From Heliomarina baculiformis (GTDB lineage: Bacteria > Pseudomonadota > Alphaproteobacteria > Rhodobacterales > Rhodobacteraceae), in NCBI RefSeq assembly GCF_019966545.1, contig NZ_JAIMIC010000012.1, positions 38,125 through 102,124 of the forward strand: 64,000 bases of DNA, given 5' to 3'. Positions 42,474 to 50,723 of this stretch are shown here, piece after piece. Positions within the stretch are counted from its first letter, which is position 1, and the number at the start of each line of letters is the position of its first letter. Under the pieces are notes generated by a model, which ran no database searches, was not told where the DNA came from, and worked only from the letters and a program-made list of their open reading frames with translations. The position numbers and the translations under genes were made by a program.

Positions 42474-43925
42474 ATGCTTGATTTGATCAACGTCAGCTAT
42501 GACACCCAGATCCCCAACAACGTGGGGCTGTCGAACGATAAGAAAGTGCTGAAGGCGCTGGAAAAATGGCACCCCGGCTATATCAACTGGTGGAACGACC
42601 TGATCCCGCAGAATTTTCAGGAATCGATGGTTTACCTGCGGACAGCCGTTTCGGTTGACCCTAAGGGCTGGGCCAAGTTCGACTATGTGAAGATGCCCGA
42701 ATATCGCTGGGGCGTTCTGCTGGCACCGCAGGTCGAGGATCGCAAGATCCCGATGGGCGAACACCTTGGCGAACCTGCATGGCAGGAAGTGCCGGGTGAA
42801 TATCGCAACATGCTCAAGCGCCTGATCGTGATCCAGGGCGACACCGAGCCGGGATCGGTCGAACAGCAGCGTTTCCTTGGCCTGACGGCGCCGTCGCTCT
42901 ACGACATGCGCAACCTGTTCCAGGTCAACGTGGAAGAGGGCCGTCACCTCTGGGCGATGGTGTATCTGCTGCAGAAATATTTCGGCCGCGACGGTCGCGA
43001 AGAAGCCGATGACCTGCTGGTCCGGTCTTCGGGGTCCGAGGAGGCGCCGCGTATGCTGGGGGCCTTCAACGAGGAAACTCCGGACTGGCTGTCCTTCTTC
43101 ATGTTCACTTACTTCACCGACCGTGACGGCAAAATGCAGCTGGAGTCGCTGGCGCAGTCCGGTTTCGATCCGCTTTCGCGTACCTGCCGCTTCATGCTGA
43201 CAGAAGAAGCGCACCACATGTTCGTGGGCGAAACCGGCGTTGGCCGCACCATTCAGGCCACCATCGAGGCGATGAACAAGGCCGGCATCACCGACCCCTA
43301 TGACATCAACAAGATCCGTGACCTGGGTGTCATAGACCTGCCGACGATCCAGAAAAAGCTGAACCTGCATTATACGCTCAGCCTTGACCTCTTTGGTCAG
43401 GAAGTGTCGACCAACGCGGCGAATGCTTTCAACTCGGGCATCAAGGGCCGCTATATGGAGAGCCGGATCGACGACGATCACCAGCTCAAGGACGCGACCT
43501 ACAAGGTGAGCACCATCAAGGATGGCAAGATCATCACTGAGGATGCACCGGCGCTGACGGCGATCAACATGCGCCTGCGCGACGACTACGTCCGCGACGC
43601 GGCGGGCGGTGTGAACCGCTGGAACAAGATCATCGAAAAGGCCGGTGTCGATTTCCAGCTCAAGCTGCCGCATGAAGGTTTCCACCGTCAGATCGGTGTC
43701 TTCAGCGCAGTCGCCGTGGACCCGGATGGCAACATCATCTCCTCCGACGAGTGGAACAAGCGCAAGGACGAATGGCTGCCGACCAAGGCGGATGGCGATT
43801 TCATCCAATCGCTGATGAAGCCGGTGCATGAGCCGGGTAAATTCGCGAGCTGGATCGCGCCGCCGAAAGTTGGCATCGACAACAAGCCGGGCGATTTCGA
43901 ATACGTCAAACTTCACATGGCGTGA
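42474..43925 (+). CDS. boxB: Benzoyl-CoA 2,3-epoxidase, oxygenase subunit
   Basis: This 483-residue diiron oxygenase of the Box pathway uses O2 and electrons from BoxA to form 2,3-epoxy-benzoyl-CoA. Features are the N-terminal YDTQIPNNVGLSNDKKVLKALEKWHPGY, the iron ligands in VNVEEGRHLWAMVYLL (ExxH) and TEEAHHMFVGETGVGR (E..H), and PHEGFHRQIGVF. All metal ligand positions appear intact and the length is standard. It is flanked by hairpins and followed by a small cysteine protein gene and boxA. Confidence 0.97.
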   Translation: MLDLINVSYDTQIPNNVGLSNDKKVLKALEKWHPGYINWWNDLIPQNFQESMVYLRTAVSVDPKGWAKFDYVKMPEYRWGVLLAPQVEDRKIPMGEHLGEPAWQEVPGEYRNMLKRLIVIQGDTEPGSVEQQRFLGLTAPSLYDMRNLFQVNVEEGRHLWAMVYLLQKYFGRDGREEADDLLVRSSGSEEAPRMLGAFNEETPDWLSFFMFTYFTDRDGKMQLESLAQSGFDPLSRTCRFMLTEEAHHMFVGETGVGRTIQATIEAMNKAGITDPYDINKIRDLGVIDLPTIQKKLNLHYTLSLDLFGQEVSTNAANAFNSGIKGRYMESRIDDDHQLKDATYKVSTIKDGKIITEDAPALTAINMRLRDDYVRDAAGGVNRWNKIIEKAGVDFQLKLPHEGFHRQIGVFSAVAVDPDGNIISSDEWNKRKDEWLPTKADGDFIQSLMKPVHEPGKFASWIAPPKVGIDNKPGDFEYVKLHMA

Positions 43926-43967
43926 GCCTGACGGCTCGGCCTTCACCCCGCGCCTGATAACAACGGG

Positions 43968-43999
43968 AGAGGGGCCGTGATGGCCCCTCTGCAAGCAGA
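43968..43999 (+). terminator. Hairpin(s) after boxB
   Basis: AGAGGGGCC and GGCCCCTCT form a 9-bp stem with loop GTGAT, and CTCTGC-AA-GCAGAG can form an alternative overlapping stem. No T-run follows, so partial termination or 3'-end protection of the boxB message is the likely role. Confidence 0.6.
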
Positions 44000-44132
44000 G
44001 GCCAGAGGAAGTGCCTGAAATTTCCTCCGGTCATGAGCCAGCCTTAGCGTGAGTCGCCCGTCCCGATGGATTGGAGCCTGCATTCTTCGCTAAACTGCCT
44101 GCAACACCCTTGTGCATATCGGAGTTACAGCC

Positions 44133-44309
44133 ATGATCATTTCGCGTTCCAAGCCCGGTTCTTCCCGCATCACCACGGTGGTACAGGCCTTTCCCGACGT
44201 TCAGGGAAACTGCGTTGGCTGCGAAAACTGTTCTGGCCGTTGCGCGGAATTGATTGATGTCCTGACCGTTCCGGATATCGTTCTTTCCAAGAAACGCGAG
44301 ACACAATGA
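44133..44309 (+). CDS. Cysteine-rich microprotein coupled to boxA
   Basis: This 58-residue protein has Cys at 27, 30, 33 and 37 (CVGCENCSGRC), i.e. CxxCxxCxxxC, the spacing used to bind a [4Fe-4S] cluster in ferredoxins but without the usual following Pro. GGAG lies 8 bases before the ATG, and the stop overlaps the boxA ATG (ATGA), which argues strongly for real translation. There are no membrane segments. It lies between the oxygenase and reductase genes of the benzoyl-CoA epoxidase and could be an extra electron carrier, assembly factor or redox sensor; this is an inference. I do not recognise a named family. Confidence 0.7.
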   Translation: MIISRSKPGSSRITTVVQAFPDVQGNCVGCENCSGRCAELIDVLTVPDIVLSKKRETQ

Positions 44310-45499
44310 ACAAGCCACTCAAGCAGCATCTGATCGACCCGGAAATCTGCATCCGTTGCTATACATGTGAGATGACCTGCCCGGTGCAGGCGATTGAACA
44401 TGACGATAACAACGTGGTTGTCGACGCGTCGAAGTGCAATTTCTGCATGGATTGCATCCCCGTCTGTCCGACGGGTTCCATTGATGAATGGCGCGTGGTG
44501 AACGAGCCCTATTCGCTGGAAGAACAGTACGAATGGATGGAGCTTCCGGAACAGGAAGAGATCGAAGTCGGTCCCGAGGGCGACGCGGACACCGAAGCGC
44601 TTGATGGTGCTATGGCAGCATTGCTTGCCGAAGCGCACAAGGGCGCGGGCGGTAAGGCGAAAGCCCCGGCAACGGCGTCGAAGCCGACCGTCAACATGTA
44701 CAACCTTGGCAAGCCTGCCGAGGCCAAGGTTCAGGGCAACTATCGCCTGACCGATGCAAACAGCGACAGCGATGTGCGCCATATCATCCTCGATTTTGGG
44801 GGGCAGCCCTTTCCCGTGCTTGAAGGGCAGTCCATTGGGATCATCCCGCCCGGGAACGATGACGAGGGCAAGCCGCATCTGCCGCGCCTTTATTCGGTGT
44901 CCTCGCCTCGCGACGGTGAGCGGCCCGGCTATAACAACGTTTCATTGACGGTGAAGCGTGAAGATCTGGGTCTTTGTTCGAATTACGTCTGCGATCTGAG
45001 CAAGGGGGATACGGTCAAAGTCACTGGTCCTTTTGGAGCGACCTTCCTGCTGCCGTCGGACCCAGAGGCGCATCTGATGATGATCTGCACCGGCACCGGT
45101 TCGGCGCCTTTCCGCGGGTTTACCATGCGCCGCCAGCGGGAGACGCCTTCGGTCAAGGACTCCCTGACCCTGATCTTCGGGGCGCGCCGTCAGGGCGAAT
45201 TGCCCTATTTCGGGCCGCTCAAGAAAGTGCCGGACACGTTCATGAAAAAGGTCTTTGCCTTTTCGCGTGAGGCCGAGGGTGGCAAGCATTACGTGCAAGA
45301 CAAGCTGCGCGAGGAATCGGAACAGGTCGCCAAGCTGCTCAGCGATCCCAAGGGCCACATTTATATCTGCGGGCTCAGGGCGATGGAGCAAGGCGTGGAA
45401 GAGGCGCTTTCCGACATCGCGCGCAAGCAGGGTCTGGTCTGGACAGAAGTCCGCGATGCGATGCGCGAAGATGGCCGCTATCACGTCGAGACCTACTGA
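44306..45499 (+). CDS. boxA: Benzoyl-CoA 2,3-epoxidase, reductase subunit
   Basis: This 397-residue reductase passes electrons from NADPH to BoxB. The N-terminus binds two [4Fe-4S] clusters (CIRCYTCEMTCPVQAIEH and CNFCMDCIPVCPTGS). After an Ala/Lys-rich linker (about residues 95-135) comes the ferredoxin-NADP reductase part: PRLYSVSSPRDG (FAD), CTGTGSAPFRGF (NADP) and the C-terminal DAMREDGRYHVETY. The start overlaps the stop of the cysteine microprotein, and the stop overlaps the thioesterase start. Confidence 0.97.
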   Translation: MNKPLKQHLIDPEICIRCYTCEMTCPVQAIEHDDNNVVVDASKCNFCMDCIPVCPTGSIDEWRVVNEPYSLEEQYEWMELPEQEEIEVGPEGDADTEALDGAMAALLAEAHKGAGGKAKAPATASKPTVNMYNLGKPAEAKVQGNYRLTDANSDSDVRHIILDFGGQPFPVLEGQSIGIIPPGNDDEGKPHLPRLYSVSSPRDGERPGYNNVSLTVKREDLGLCSNYVCDLSKGDTVKVTGPFGATFLLPSDPEAHLMMICTGTGSAPFRGFTMRRQRETPSVKDSLTLIFGARRQGELPYFGPLKKVPDTFMKKVFAFSREAEGGKHYVQDKLREESEQVAKLLSDPKGHIYICGLRAMEQGVEEALSDIARKQGLVWTEVRDAMREDGRYHVETY

Positions 45500-45930
45500 T
45501 GAAGGATGCCGAGCAGAAGAGCTTTGTGCATGAAATCCGCGTTGGTTGGGGCGATTGCGACCCGGCCAAGATCGCCTATACCGGTCGTCTGCCGGTATTT
45601 GCACTCGAAGCGATCGACGCATGGTGGGAAGACACGCTGGGCGGCGACGGGTGGTATCAGCTCGAGATGGACCGCGGTTTCGGTACACCCTTTGTACACC
45701 TCGAATGCGACTTCCGTTCTCCTGTCACGCCGCGCCATCGATTGCTTTGCGAGGTTTTCCCGACAAAGCTTGGGACAAAGTCCATATCTTTCAAGGTGAT
45801 AGGCCGTCAGAACGGCGTTCTTTGCTTTGAGGGCAGCTTTACCTGTGTATTCACAAAAGCGGCGACAGTCAGCACCATTCCGGCACCCGATGATATCCGG
45901 GCTATCGTTGAGCCATTGATCCGAGGCTAA
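45499..45930 (+). CDS. 4-Hydroxybenzoyl-CoA thioesterase family protein
   Basis: This 143-residue hot-dog-fold thioesterase has the catalytic Asp in VGWGDCDPAKIAYTGRLPVF and the typical helix IDAWWEDTLGG. It overlaps the boxA stop by one base. In Azoarcus box clusters a similar enzyme hydrolyses benzoyl-CoA-type esters, perhaps to free CoA when intermediates accumulate. The same housekeeping function is likely here. Confidence 0.9.
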   Translation: MKDAEQKSFVHEIRVGWGDCDPAKIAYTGRLPVFALEAIDAWWEDTLGGDGWYQLEMDRGFGTPFVHLECDFRSPVTPRHRLLCEVFPTKLGTKSISFKVIGRQNGVLCFEGSFTCVFTKAATVSTIPAPDDIRAIVEPLIRG

Positions 45931-46009
45931 AATATTTCAGTATTGTCCGACGCTTAGAGTCGGGTAATTCCGAAACAGATTGCCAGAAATCTGCGCACGT
46001 CGTAGGTGT

Positions 46010-46023
46010 TGCAATATAGTACA
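46010..46023 (+). promoter_or_regulatory. BoxR-type operator before boxR
   Basis: TGCA-ATATAG-TACA keeps the TGCA-N6-TGCA pattern with one changed base, 15 bases before the boxR ATG. It overlaps a possible TATAGT -10 box and so would allow autorepression. Confidence 0.6.
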
Positions 46024-46037
46024 CACAGCGGCGAGAC

Positions 46038-46955
46038 ATGAGCGAAATCACCAACTTTCGGGGCGAAACCAAGCCCGGCGGGACGCAAACTCCGGTCGAT
46101 GACGCGGTTGCGTCGCTCATTCGCCGTGTCGGTGAACGCGTGCGCAAGGCGCGCGAACGCAAGGGTATTCCGCGCCGTGTGTTGTCGGAGATTTCCGGCG
46201 TGTCTCCGCGTTATCTTGCCCAGCTTGAAGCGGGTGAAGGCAATATCTCGATCGGGTTGCTGCTGCGCGTTGCCATCGCGCTTGACCATCGCATCGAATG
46301 GCTGATCAGCGAGGAGGATCCGTGGACGTCTGAAGTGACGCGGGTTGCCGACCTCTACCGTCTGGCGAGCAAGTCGATCCAGCAGGAAGTGCTGGACGTG
46401 CTCAACGCGGAAAATCAAGATACCCGTCGCGCCAGTCGGCTTTGCCTGATCGGTCTGCGCGGGGCGGGGAAATCGACTCTTGGCGCGATGGTTGGCAAGG
46501 AGATGGGCGTACCTTTTGTCGAGTTGAACCGTGAGATCGAAGAGCACAGCGGGATGCCCGTGGAAGAGGTTCTCGCGCTTTATGGTCAGGAAGGCTATCG
46601 CAGCCTCGAAGCGCAGGCTATCGACCGGGTTATCGCGACCTATGACACCGTTGTGCTGGCGGTGGCGGGCGGTATCGTCGTTGAGCCTGAAACCTACAAT
46701 ACGCTGCTCAGCCGGTTCCACACCGTGTGGCTGCGTACTTCGCCGGACGAACACATGATGCGGGTCCGCGCGCAAGGGGACGAACGCCCGATGGCTGGAA
46801 ACCCCGAAGCGATGGAACAGCTGAAATCAATCCTGACCAGCCGCGAGCCGCTTTACGCCCGCGCAGAGGCGCAGCTCAATACGTCGGGAGTCGCGGTTGA
46901 GACAGCATTGTCCCAATTGGTCGAACTTATCCGGGCGCGCGGGTTCCTTGGCTAA
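46038..46955 (+). CDS. boxR: BoxR, benzoyl-CoA-responsive repressor
   Basis: This is a 305-residue fusion regulator. An XRE-type helix-turn-helix (about 28-90; VRKARERKGIPRRVLSEISGVSPRYLAQLEAGEGNIS) is joined to a shikimate-kinase-like domain (about 130-300) with P-loop LIGLRGAGKSTLGAMVG, VELNREIEEHSGMPVEEVLALYGQEGYR and VVLAVAGGIV. This architecture defines BoxR/BzdR, where the kinase-like part senses benzoyl-CoA. Several TGCA-N6-TGCA-type sites occur in the island, including one before this gene. The next gene follows after 4 bases. Confidence 0.95.
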   Translation: MSEITNFRGETKPGGTQTPVDDAVASLIRRVGERVRKARERKGIPRRVLSEISGVSPRYLAQLEAGEGNISIGLLLRVAIALDHRIEWLISEEDPWTSEVTRVADLYRLASKSIQQEVLDVLNAENQDTRRASRLCLIGLRGAGKSTLGAMVGKEMGVPFVELNREIEEHSGMPVEEVLALYGQEGYRSLEAQAIDRVIATYDTVVLAVAGGIVVEPETYNTLLSRFHTVWLRTSPDEHMMRVRAQGDERPMAGNPEAMEQLKSILTSREPLYARAEAQLNTSGVAVETALSQLVELIRARGFLG

Positions 46956-46959
46956 AGCA

Positions 46960-47964
46960 ATGCGCCGCATGGTGATTGTGGGCAGCGGCGCCGAAGCCAT
47001 CGCTGTTGCCTCCCTCGGCGCCAAAGGTGGTTTCGATGTCGTCGTCGTTGAAGAGGATAGTGCGAGCGCGGAGAGGTTTGCGGTATTTCTCAAACAGGTT
47101 GGCGGCGAGGCTGTTCAGGTTACAGCAGAGATCGGAGTCCTGAAATCGACGGAGATCGTTGTTGAAGCTACGGATCTGCCGCAGGCCGCGCGGATGGATT
47201 TTCATCGTAACCTCGAGGCGCAGGTTTCGGGCAATGCCTTGATCTGTTGTGTAGATCGCGAGGCCACTCTGGAGTCGCCTTTGGGTAACTGCGTCGGCCT
47301 TAATCTGGCGGCACCGGCTCATCTGCGCCGCCTTGCCGAGATCACGCCGGACCGGCAGGGCAACTGCGAGGAAGCTGTCGTTCTGGCCAAAGAACTCGGA
47401 CGAAAAGCTATCATATGCCCTCGCGACAGCTTCCTTCTCAGCGCATCGCTGGAGCAGGCGTGGTACGCGTCGCTGGAATATCTGCAGATGCGTGGGGCCG
47501 TTCCGCATGAAATCGATGAGGCACTTGTTTCCGAAGGGTTCGCCATGGGGCCACATGAGGCGCAGGACCTTATCGGGACGGAGATTGCCTATGCGGACCG
47601 GCGTCGTCGGGGCGATGATTCACAACTGATCGCCGACCGGATGGTCGAAGAGGGCCGTCTGGGCAAGAAGGTTGGCGTCGGCTGGTACCGTTATCCCGGT
47701 GGCGGCGGTGCGGTGATCGATCCGCTTGTCGAAGATCTGATCCGGGAAGAGGCGCATTTCGCGCTTGTGGAACAGCGTAGTTTCAGTGATGCAGAAATAG
47801 TGGGATTCCTTCGGCAAGCGCTATTTGAGGCGGGACGGAAAACAGGTGCATCTTCGGAACTGATCGAAACCGTCGCGATTCACGGTCTCGGCCTGCCGCC
47901 CGGCTGGATAAACTGGTCGGATCAGAGCGGATCGCGCAACCAGCCAGGCAAAAATTCGATCTGA
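46960..47964 (+). CDS. Degenerate 3-hydroxyacyl-CoA dehydrogenase-like protein
   Basis: This is a 334-residue protein built like 3-hydroxyacyl-CoA dehydrogenase. It has an N-terminal Rossmann-like segment (VIVGSGAEAIAVASLGAKGGF) and a C-terminal domain with GFAMGPHEAQDLIGTEIA and EEGRLGKKVGVGWYRYPGG. Two key sites are altered: the NAD loop reads GSGAEAIA rather than GxGxMG, and the catalytic HFFNP segment reads NLAAP (GLNLAAPAHLRRLAEI), so the catalytic His is missing. It is cotranscribed with boxR. It might bind acyl-CoA without being a dehydrogenase, or have a changed reaction. TTG at 46948 is an alternative start. Confidence 0.75.
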   Translation: MRRMVIVGSGAEAIAVASLGAKGGFDVVVVEEDSASAERFAVFLKQVGGEAVQVTAEIGVLKSTEIVVEATDLPQAARMDFHRNLEAQVSGNALICCVDREATLESPLGNCVGLNLAAPAHLRRLAEITPDRQGNCEEAVVLAKELGRKAIICPRDSFLLSASLEQAWYASLEYLQMRGAVPHEIDEALVSEGFAMGPHEAQDLIGTEIAYADRRRRGDDSQLIADRMVEEGRLGKKVGVGWYRYPGGGGAVIDPLVEDLIREEAHFALVEQRSFSDAEIVGFLRQALFEAGRKTGASSELIETVAIHGLGLPPGWINWSDQSGSRNQPGKNSI

Positions 47965-49133
47965 GACACGCCCGCCAGCCTCATGATGCGGGTCAGTTCC
48001 GCTTCGAGCTTTGCAAGCCTGCCGCCTGACAAGTTTACACCGCGTTCCGGCCAGAGAGCGGTGACTTTCAGAGTGTCCTGATCCCGGTGCGCTTTCATGT
48101 CGATCCGACCGACGATGCGATCGCCTTCAAGAAGTGGAAAGACATAGTAGCCATACTTGCGCTGCGCTTCGGGCACGAAGATTTCGATACGGTAGTCGAA
48201 GCCGAACAGGCGCTTGGCTCTGTTCCTGTCGCGCAAGGCGGGGTCGAACGGGCTTAGAACACGCAACCGACCGGTCGGGGGTTCGATGGGTGCATCCGCA
48301 ATGTCCGGGCGGGCAAAAACCGCCCTCTGAGCGCCGCCATTACAAGTGATGCGAACTGGTATTAGCGCCCCGGTCTGAACCTGACCTTCGACCCAGGTCT
48401 TGGCTTCCTGTGGGGTTACTGTAGCCCAGAATGCGGCGATCTCGCCCGACGTTGCAAAGCCAAGCCGGTTGAGCGCCGCATTGCACAACCAGTCGATGCT
48501 CTCGACGGGATCGGGAGAGCCTTTGGCAACGCAGAGGTGTTCTTCGATCACCCGCTCCGTCAAGTCGTATTGTTTGCGGAACCCATCGCGTCGTGTGACG
48601 GTCAGTGCACCGCTGCGCCAAAGATACTCAAGCGCGGTCTTGGACGGGTGCCATTCCCACCAGCCCCCGCTCGATTTCTTTTCATCCTTGCCCACATCCG
48701 AAGTTCCGACCGGGCCGTGGTCGCGGATATGGCGCAGTACCGGTTCGAATTGCTGGTCGAAGTCGTGCCCTTGCCAGCGTTTCCATCGCGCGCGCAAGGC
48801 TTCGGCATCGCGTCTAAAGCGAAGGTGCCAATGACGGTAGAATGGCATCGGTATGACTGCGGCATCATGGGTCCAATGTTCGAACAATGCCCTGTCGACA
48901 TCATGCAAGCGTTTGAGGTGCCTAGGCCGATAAGCTGGGCGTCGAGCGAACAGGATCAGGTCATGCGCCCGCGCTACGGTGTTGATGCTGTCAAGCTGTA
49001 CGAAGCCAAGTCGCTGGATCAGCGCGTCCAAATCCGCGCCTTTGCCCGGGCCGCTCGGCGCATCCGACAGCTCGTGGCGTTGCATGAAGATCCGCCGCGC
49101 TGTCCGGTTGTCCAGTTCGAGCGGGGTTACCAC
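47922..49133 (-). CDS. YcaQ-like winged-helix DNA glycosylase
   Basis: This 403-residue protein of the winged-helix DNA-binding family (YcaQ/AlkX, interstrand crosslink repair) has the diagnostic segment GFVQLDSINTVARAHDLILFARRPAYRPRHL and WEWHPSKTALEYLWRSGAL. Late segments RVLSPFDPALRDRNRAKRLFGFDYRIE and YVFPLLEGDRIVGRIDMKA also match. Its 3' end overlaps the dehydrogenase-like gene by 43 bases on the opposite strand. The activity is inferred from family membership. Confidence 0.87.
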   Translation of the reverse strand: MVTPLELDNRTARRIFMQRHELSDAPSGPGKGADLDALIQRLGFVQLDSINTVARAHDLILFARRPAYRPRHLKRLHDVDRALFEHWTHDAAVIPMPFYRHWHLRFRRDAEALRARWKRWQGHDFDQQFEPVLRHIRDHGPVGTSDVGKDEKKSSGGWWEWHPSKTALEYLWRSGALTVTRRDGFRKQYDLTERVIEEHLCVAKGSPDPVESIDWLCNAALNRLGFATSGEIAAFWATVTPQEAKTWVEGQVQTGALIPVRITCNGGAQRAVFARPDIADAPIEPPTGRLRVLSPFDPALRDRNRAKRLFGFDYRIEIFVPEAQRKYGYYVFPLLEGDRIVGRIDMKAHRDQDTLKVTALWPERGVNLSGGRLAKLEAELTRIMRLAGVSQIEFLPGWLRDPL

Positions 49134-50152
49134 CGTTTCAGCGTATCGCCGTAGGTGATTTTTGGCGTGAGCGTAACGATGTTCTCTACCGGTTGCGGCG
49201 GATCGCTCATCCGGGCCGAAATAATCTCGGCGGCCTTACGCCCGATCTCCAATCGGCAGGCATCCATCGTTGCAAGTTTACGAGGCAGACCCTGTAGCAG
49301 CTCAACTCCGTTGAAGCCGGCAAGCCCGATCTGACCGGGCACATCGACGCCCTGCTCCAACAGATAGAGAAGCCCGCCCGCGCCGATCATGTCGTTGGAA
49401 TAATACAGAAAATCAAGGTCAGGCGAGCGTTCCAGCATCGCCTGTGTCATCTCGCGGCCTTTGGCGAGCGCCGAACCGCCCTGATAAAACGCGCGGTCTT
49501 CGATCTCCACGCCGTTCTTGGCGAGCACCTCGGTAAAGCCCTCGAAGCGTTTGCGAGCGCGATGATCCAGCGGCATTTTGGTGCCCATAAAGCCAATGCG
49601 GGAAAACCCGGCTTTGAGAATGGCCTGCGCCATTTCGCGTCCCGCGCGCCGGTGCGAGATACCGACCATTGCGTCGACCGGCTTGCCGTCCGTGTCCATG
49701 ATTTCGACGACGGGGATGCCTGCGGCCTCGAGCATCGTCTGCGATGCCTCAGAATGTTCCAAGCCGGCAATGATAACACCCGAAGGTCGCCAGGACAGCA
49801 TTTCGTAAAGAACGCGCTCTTCCTTTTCCGGCAGGTAGTCGGTGACGCCCACCACCGGTTGCAGAACTGTATCCTCAAGCACCTGGTTGATGCCGGTCAG
49901 TACCTCGGGAAAAACCATGTTTGATAGCGACGGAATGATGACTGCGACAAGGTTCACCCGATTGGAGGCCAGCGCCCCGGCGATCTTGTTGGGTACGTAG
50001 CCAAGCTGCTTGGCGGCGGCGAGCACCTTTTCCCGGGTTGCCTGGCTTACATCGCCACGATTCCGCAATACGCGGCTGACCGTCATTTCGGATACGCCCG
50101 AGGCTTCGGATACATCGCGAAGGGTCAGCGGTCGTTTGGCTTCCAGGGACAA
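49127..50152 (-). CDS. LacI family repressor, GntR-like
   Basis: This 341-residue repressor has the LacI helix-turn-helix TLRDVSEASGVSEMTVSRVLRNRGDVS and hinge GYVPNKIAGALAS. The effector domain resembles E. coli GntR: VIIPSLSNMVFPEVLTGINQV, YEMLSWRPSGVIIAGLEHSE and AGIPVVEIMD. Gluconate or 6-phosphogluconate is therefore the likely effector. A GntR-like palindrome precedes edd at 12723. The gene slightly overlaps the start of the ycaQ-like gene (7 bases) on the same strand. Confidence 0.82.
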   Translation of the reverse strand: MSLEAKRPLTLRDVSEASGVSEMTVSRVLRNRGDVSQATREKVLAAAKQLGYVPNKIAGALASNRVNLVAVIIPSLSNMVFPEVLTGINQVLEDTVLQPVVGVTDYLPEKEERVLYEMLSWRPSGVIIAGLEHSEASQTMLEAAGIPVVEIMDTDGKPVDAMVGISHRRAGREMAQAILKAGFSRIGFMGTKMPLDHRARKRFEGFTEVLAKNGVEIEDRAFYQGGSALAKGREMTQAMLERSPDLDFLYYSNDMIGAGGLLYLLEQGVDVPGQIGLAGFNGVELLQGLPRKLATMDACRLEIGRKAAEIISARMSDPPQPVENIVTLTPKITYGDTLKRW

Positions 50153-50303
50153 TGGCGTGACCTTCCAGAAATGCGACCCCTAAAGGCCATACAGTGAATA
50201 ATAGTCAGACGTTAACTTAAAGCGAAACGATTATTCAACAACCTGTTGATACTGGGCGCAAAGGTCATGACAAAGAAGAACCGTCGCGTTAAGAGAGATA
50301 CGC

Positions 50304-50380
50304 GGCCCCGTGGCTCAACTGGATAGAGCAGCCCCCTCCTAAGGGGCAGGTTGCAGGTTCGAATCCTGCCGGGGTCACCA
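50304..50380 (+). tRNA. tRNA-Arg (CCT)
   Basis: The acceptor stem GGCCCCG pairs with CGGGGTC with one G-U pair. D-arm GCTC...GAGC, anticodon stem GCCCC/GGGGC with loop CTCCTAA (anticodon CCT) and T-arm GCAGG-TTCGAAT-CCTGC are all present. The CCA end is encoded. Length is 77. Confidence 0.96.
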
Positions 50381-50495
50381 CTTCTCAATAGCAGCGTTTC
50401 ACGCAAACTTGTGCGGGCACTTGAGGCGCAGATGATATTGATGGTGGCAGAGGCCAGTTAATGGCGAATTGCGCGTGGAACCGGAATGGGATTCA

Positions 50496-50570
50496 TGGTG
50501 GGCGATACAAGGTTCGAACTTGTGACCCCTTCGATGTCAACGAAGTGCTCTACCACTGAGCTAATCGCCC
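50496..50570 (-). tRNA. tRNA-Val (GAC)
   Basis: On the minus strand the acceptor stem GGGCGAT pairs with ATCGCCC. The anticodon loop is TTGACAT (anticodon GAC) and the T-arm is ACAAG-TTCGAAC-CTTGT. CCA is encoded and the length is 75. It is divergent from the Arg tRNA, about 115 bases apart. Confidence 0.95.
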
Positions 50571-50723
50571 ATGAATCCCGGTTTAAGCCTTTGCTCCACA
50601 TAAGTGGAGCGCGGTAATGCCCGCGCCGGTAGCGGGTCTATAAAAGGAGTCGTAGGGGTGATCAAGGGCTTTTGATACGGAATGTTTCCGGGCTATGATC
50701 CGGAGCGTCGATAGGGAGAAGAG

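Noticed and set aside
41610..43994. 794-residue open frame on the minus strand opposite boxC-boxB
   Set aside because: It lies fully antisense to two clear enzymes, has no family motif and crosses the boxC-boxB junction; high third-position GC keeps such frames open.
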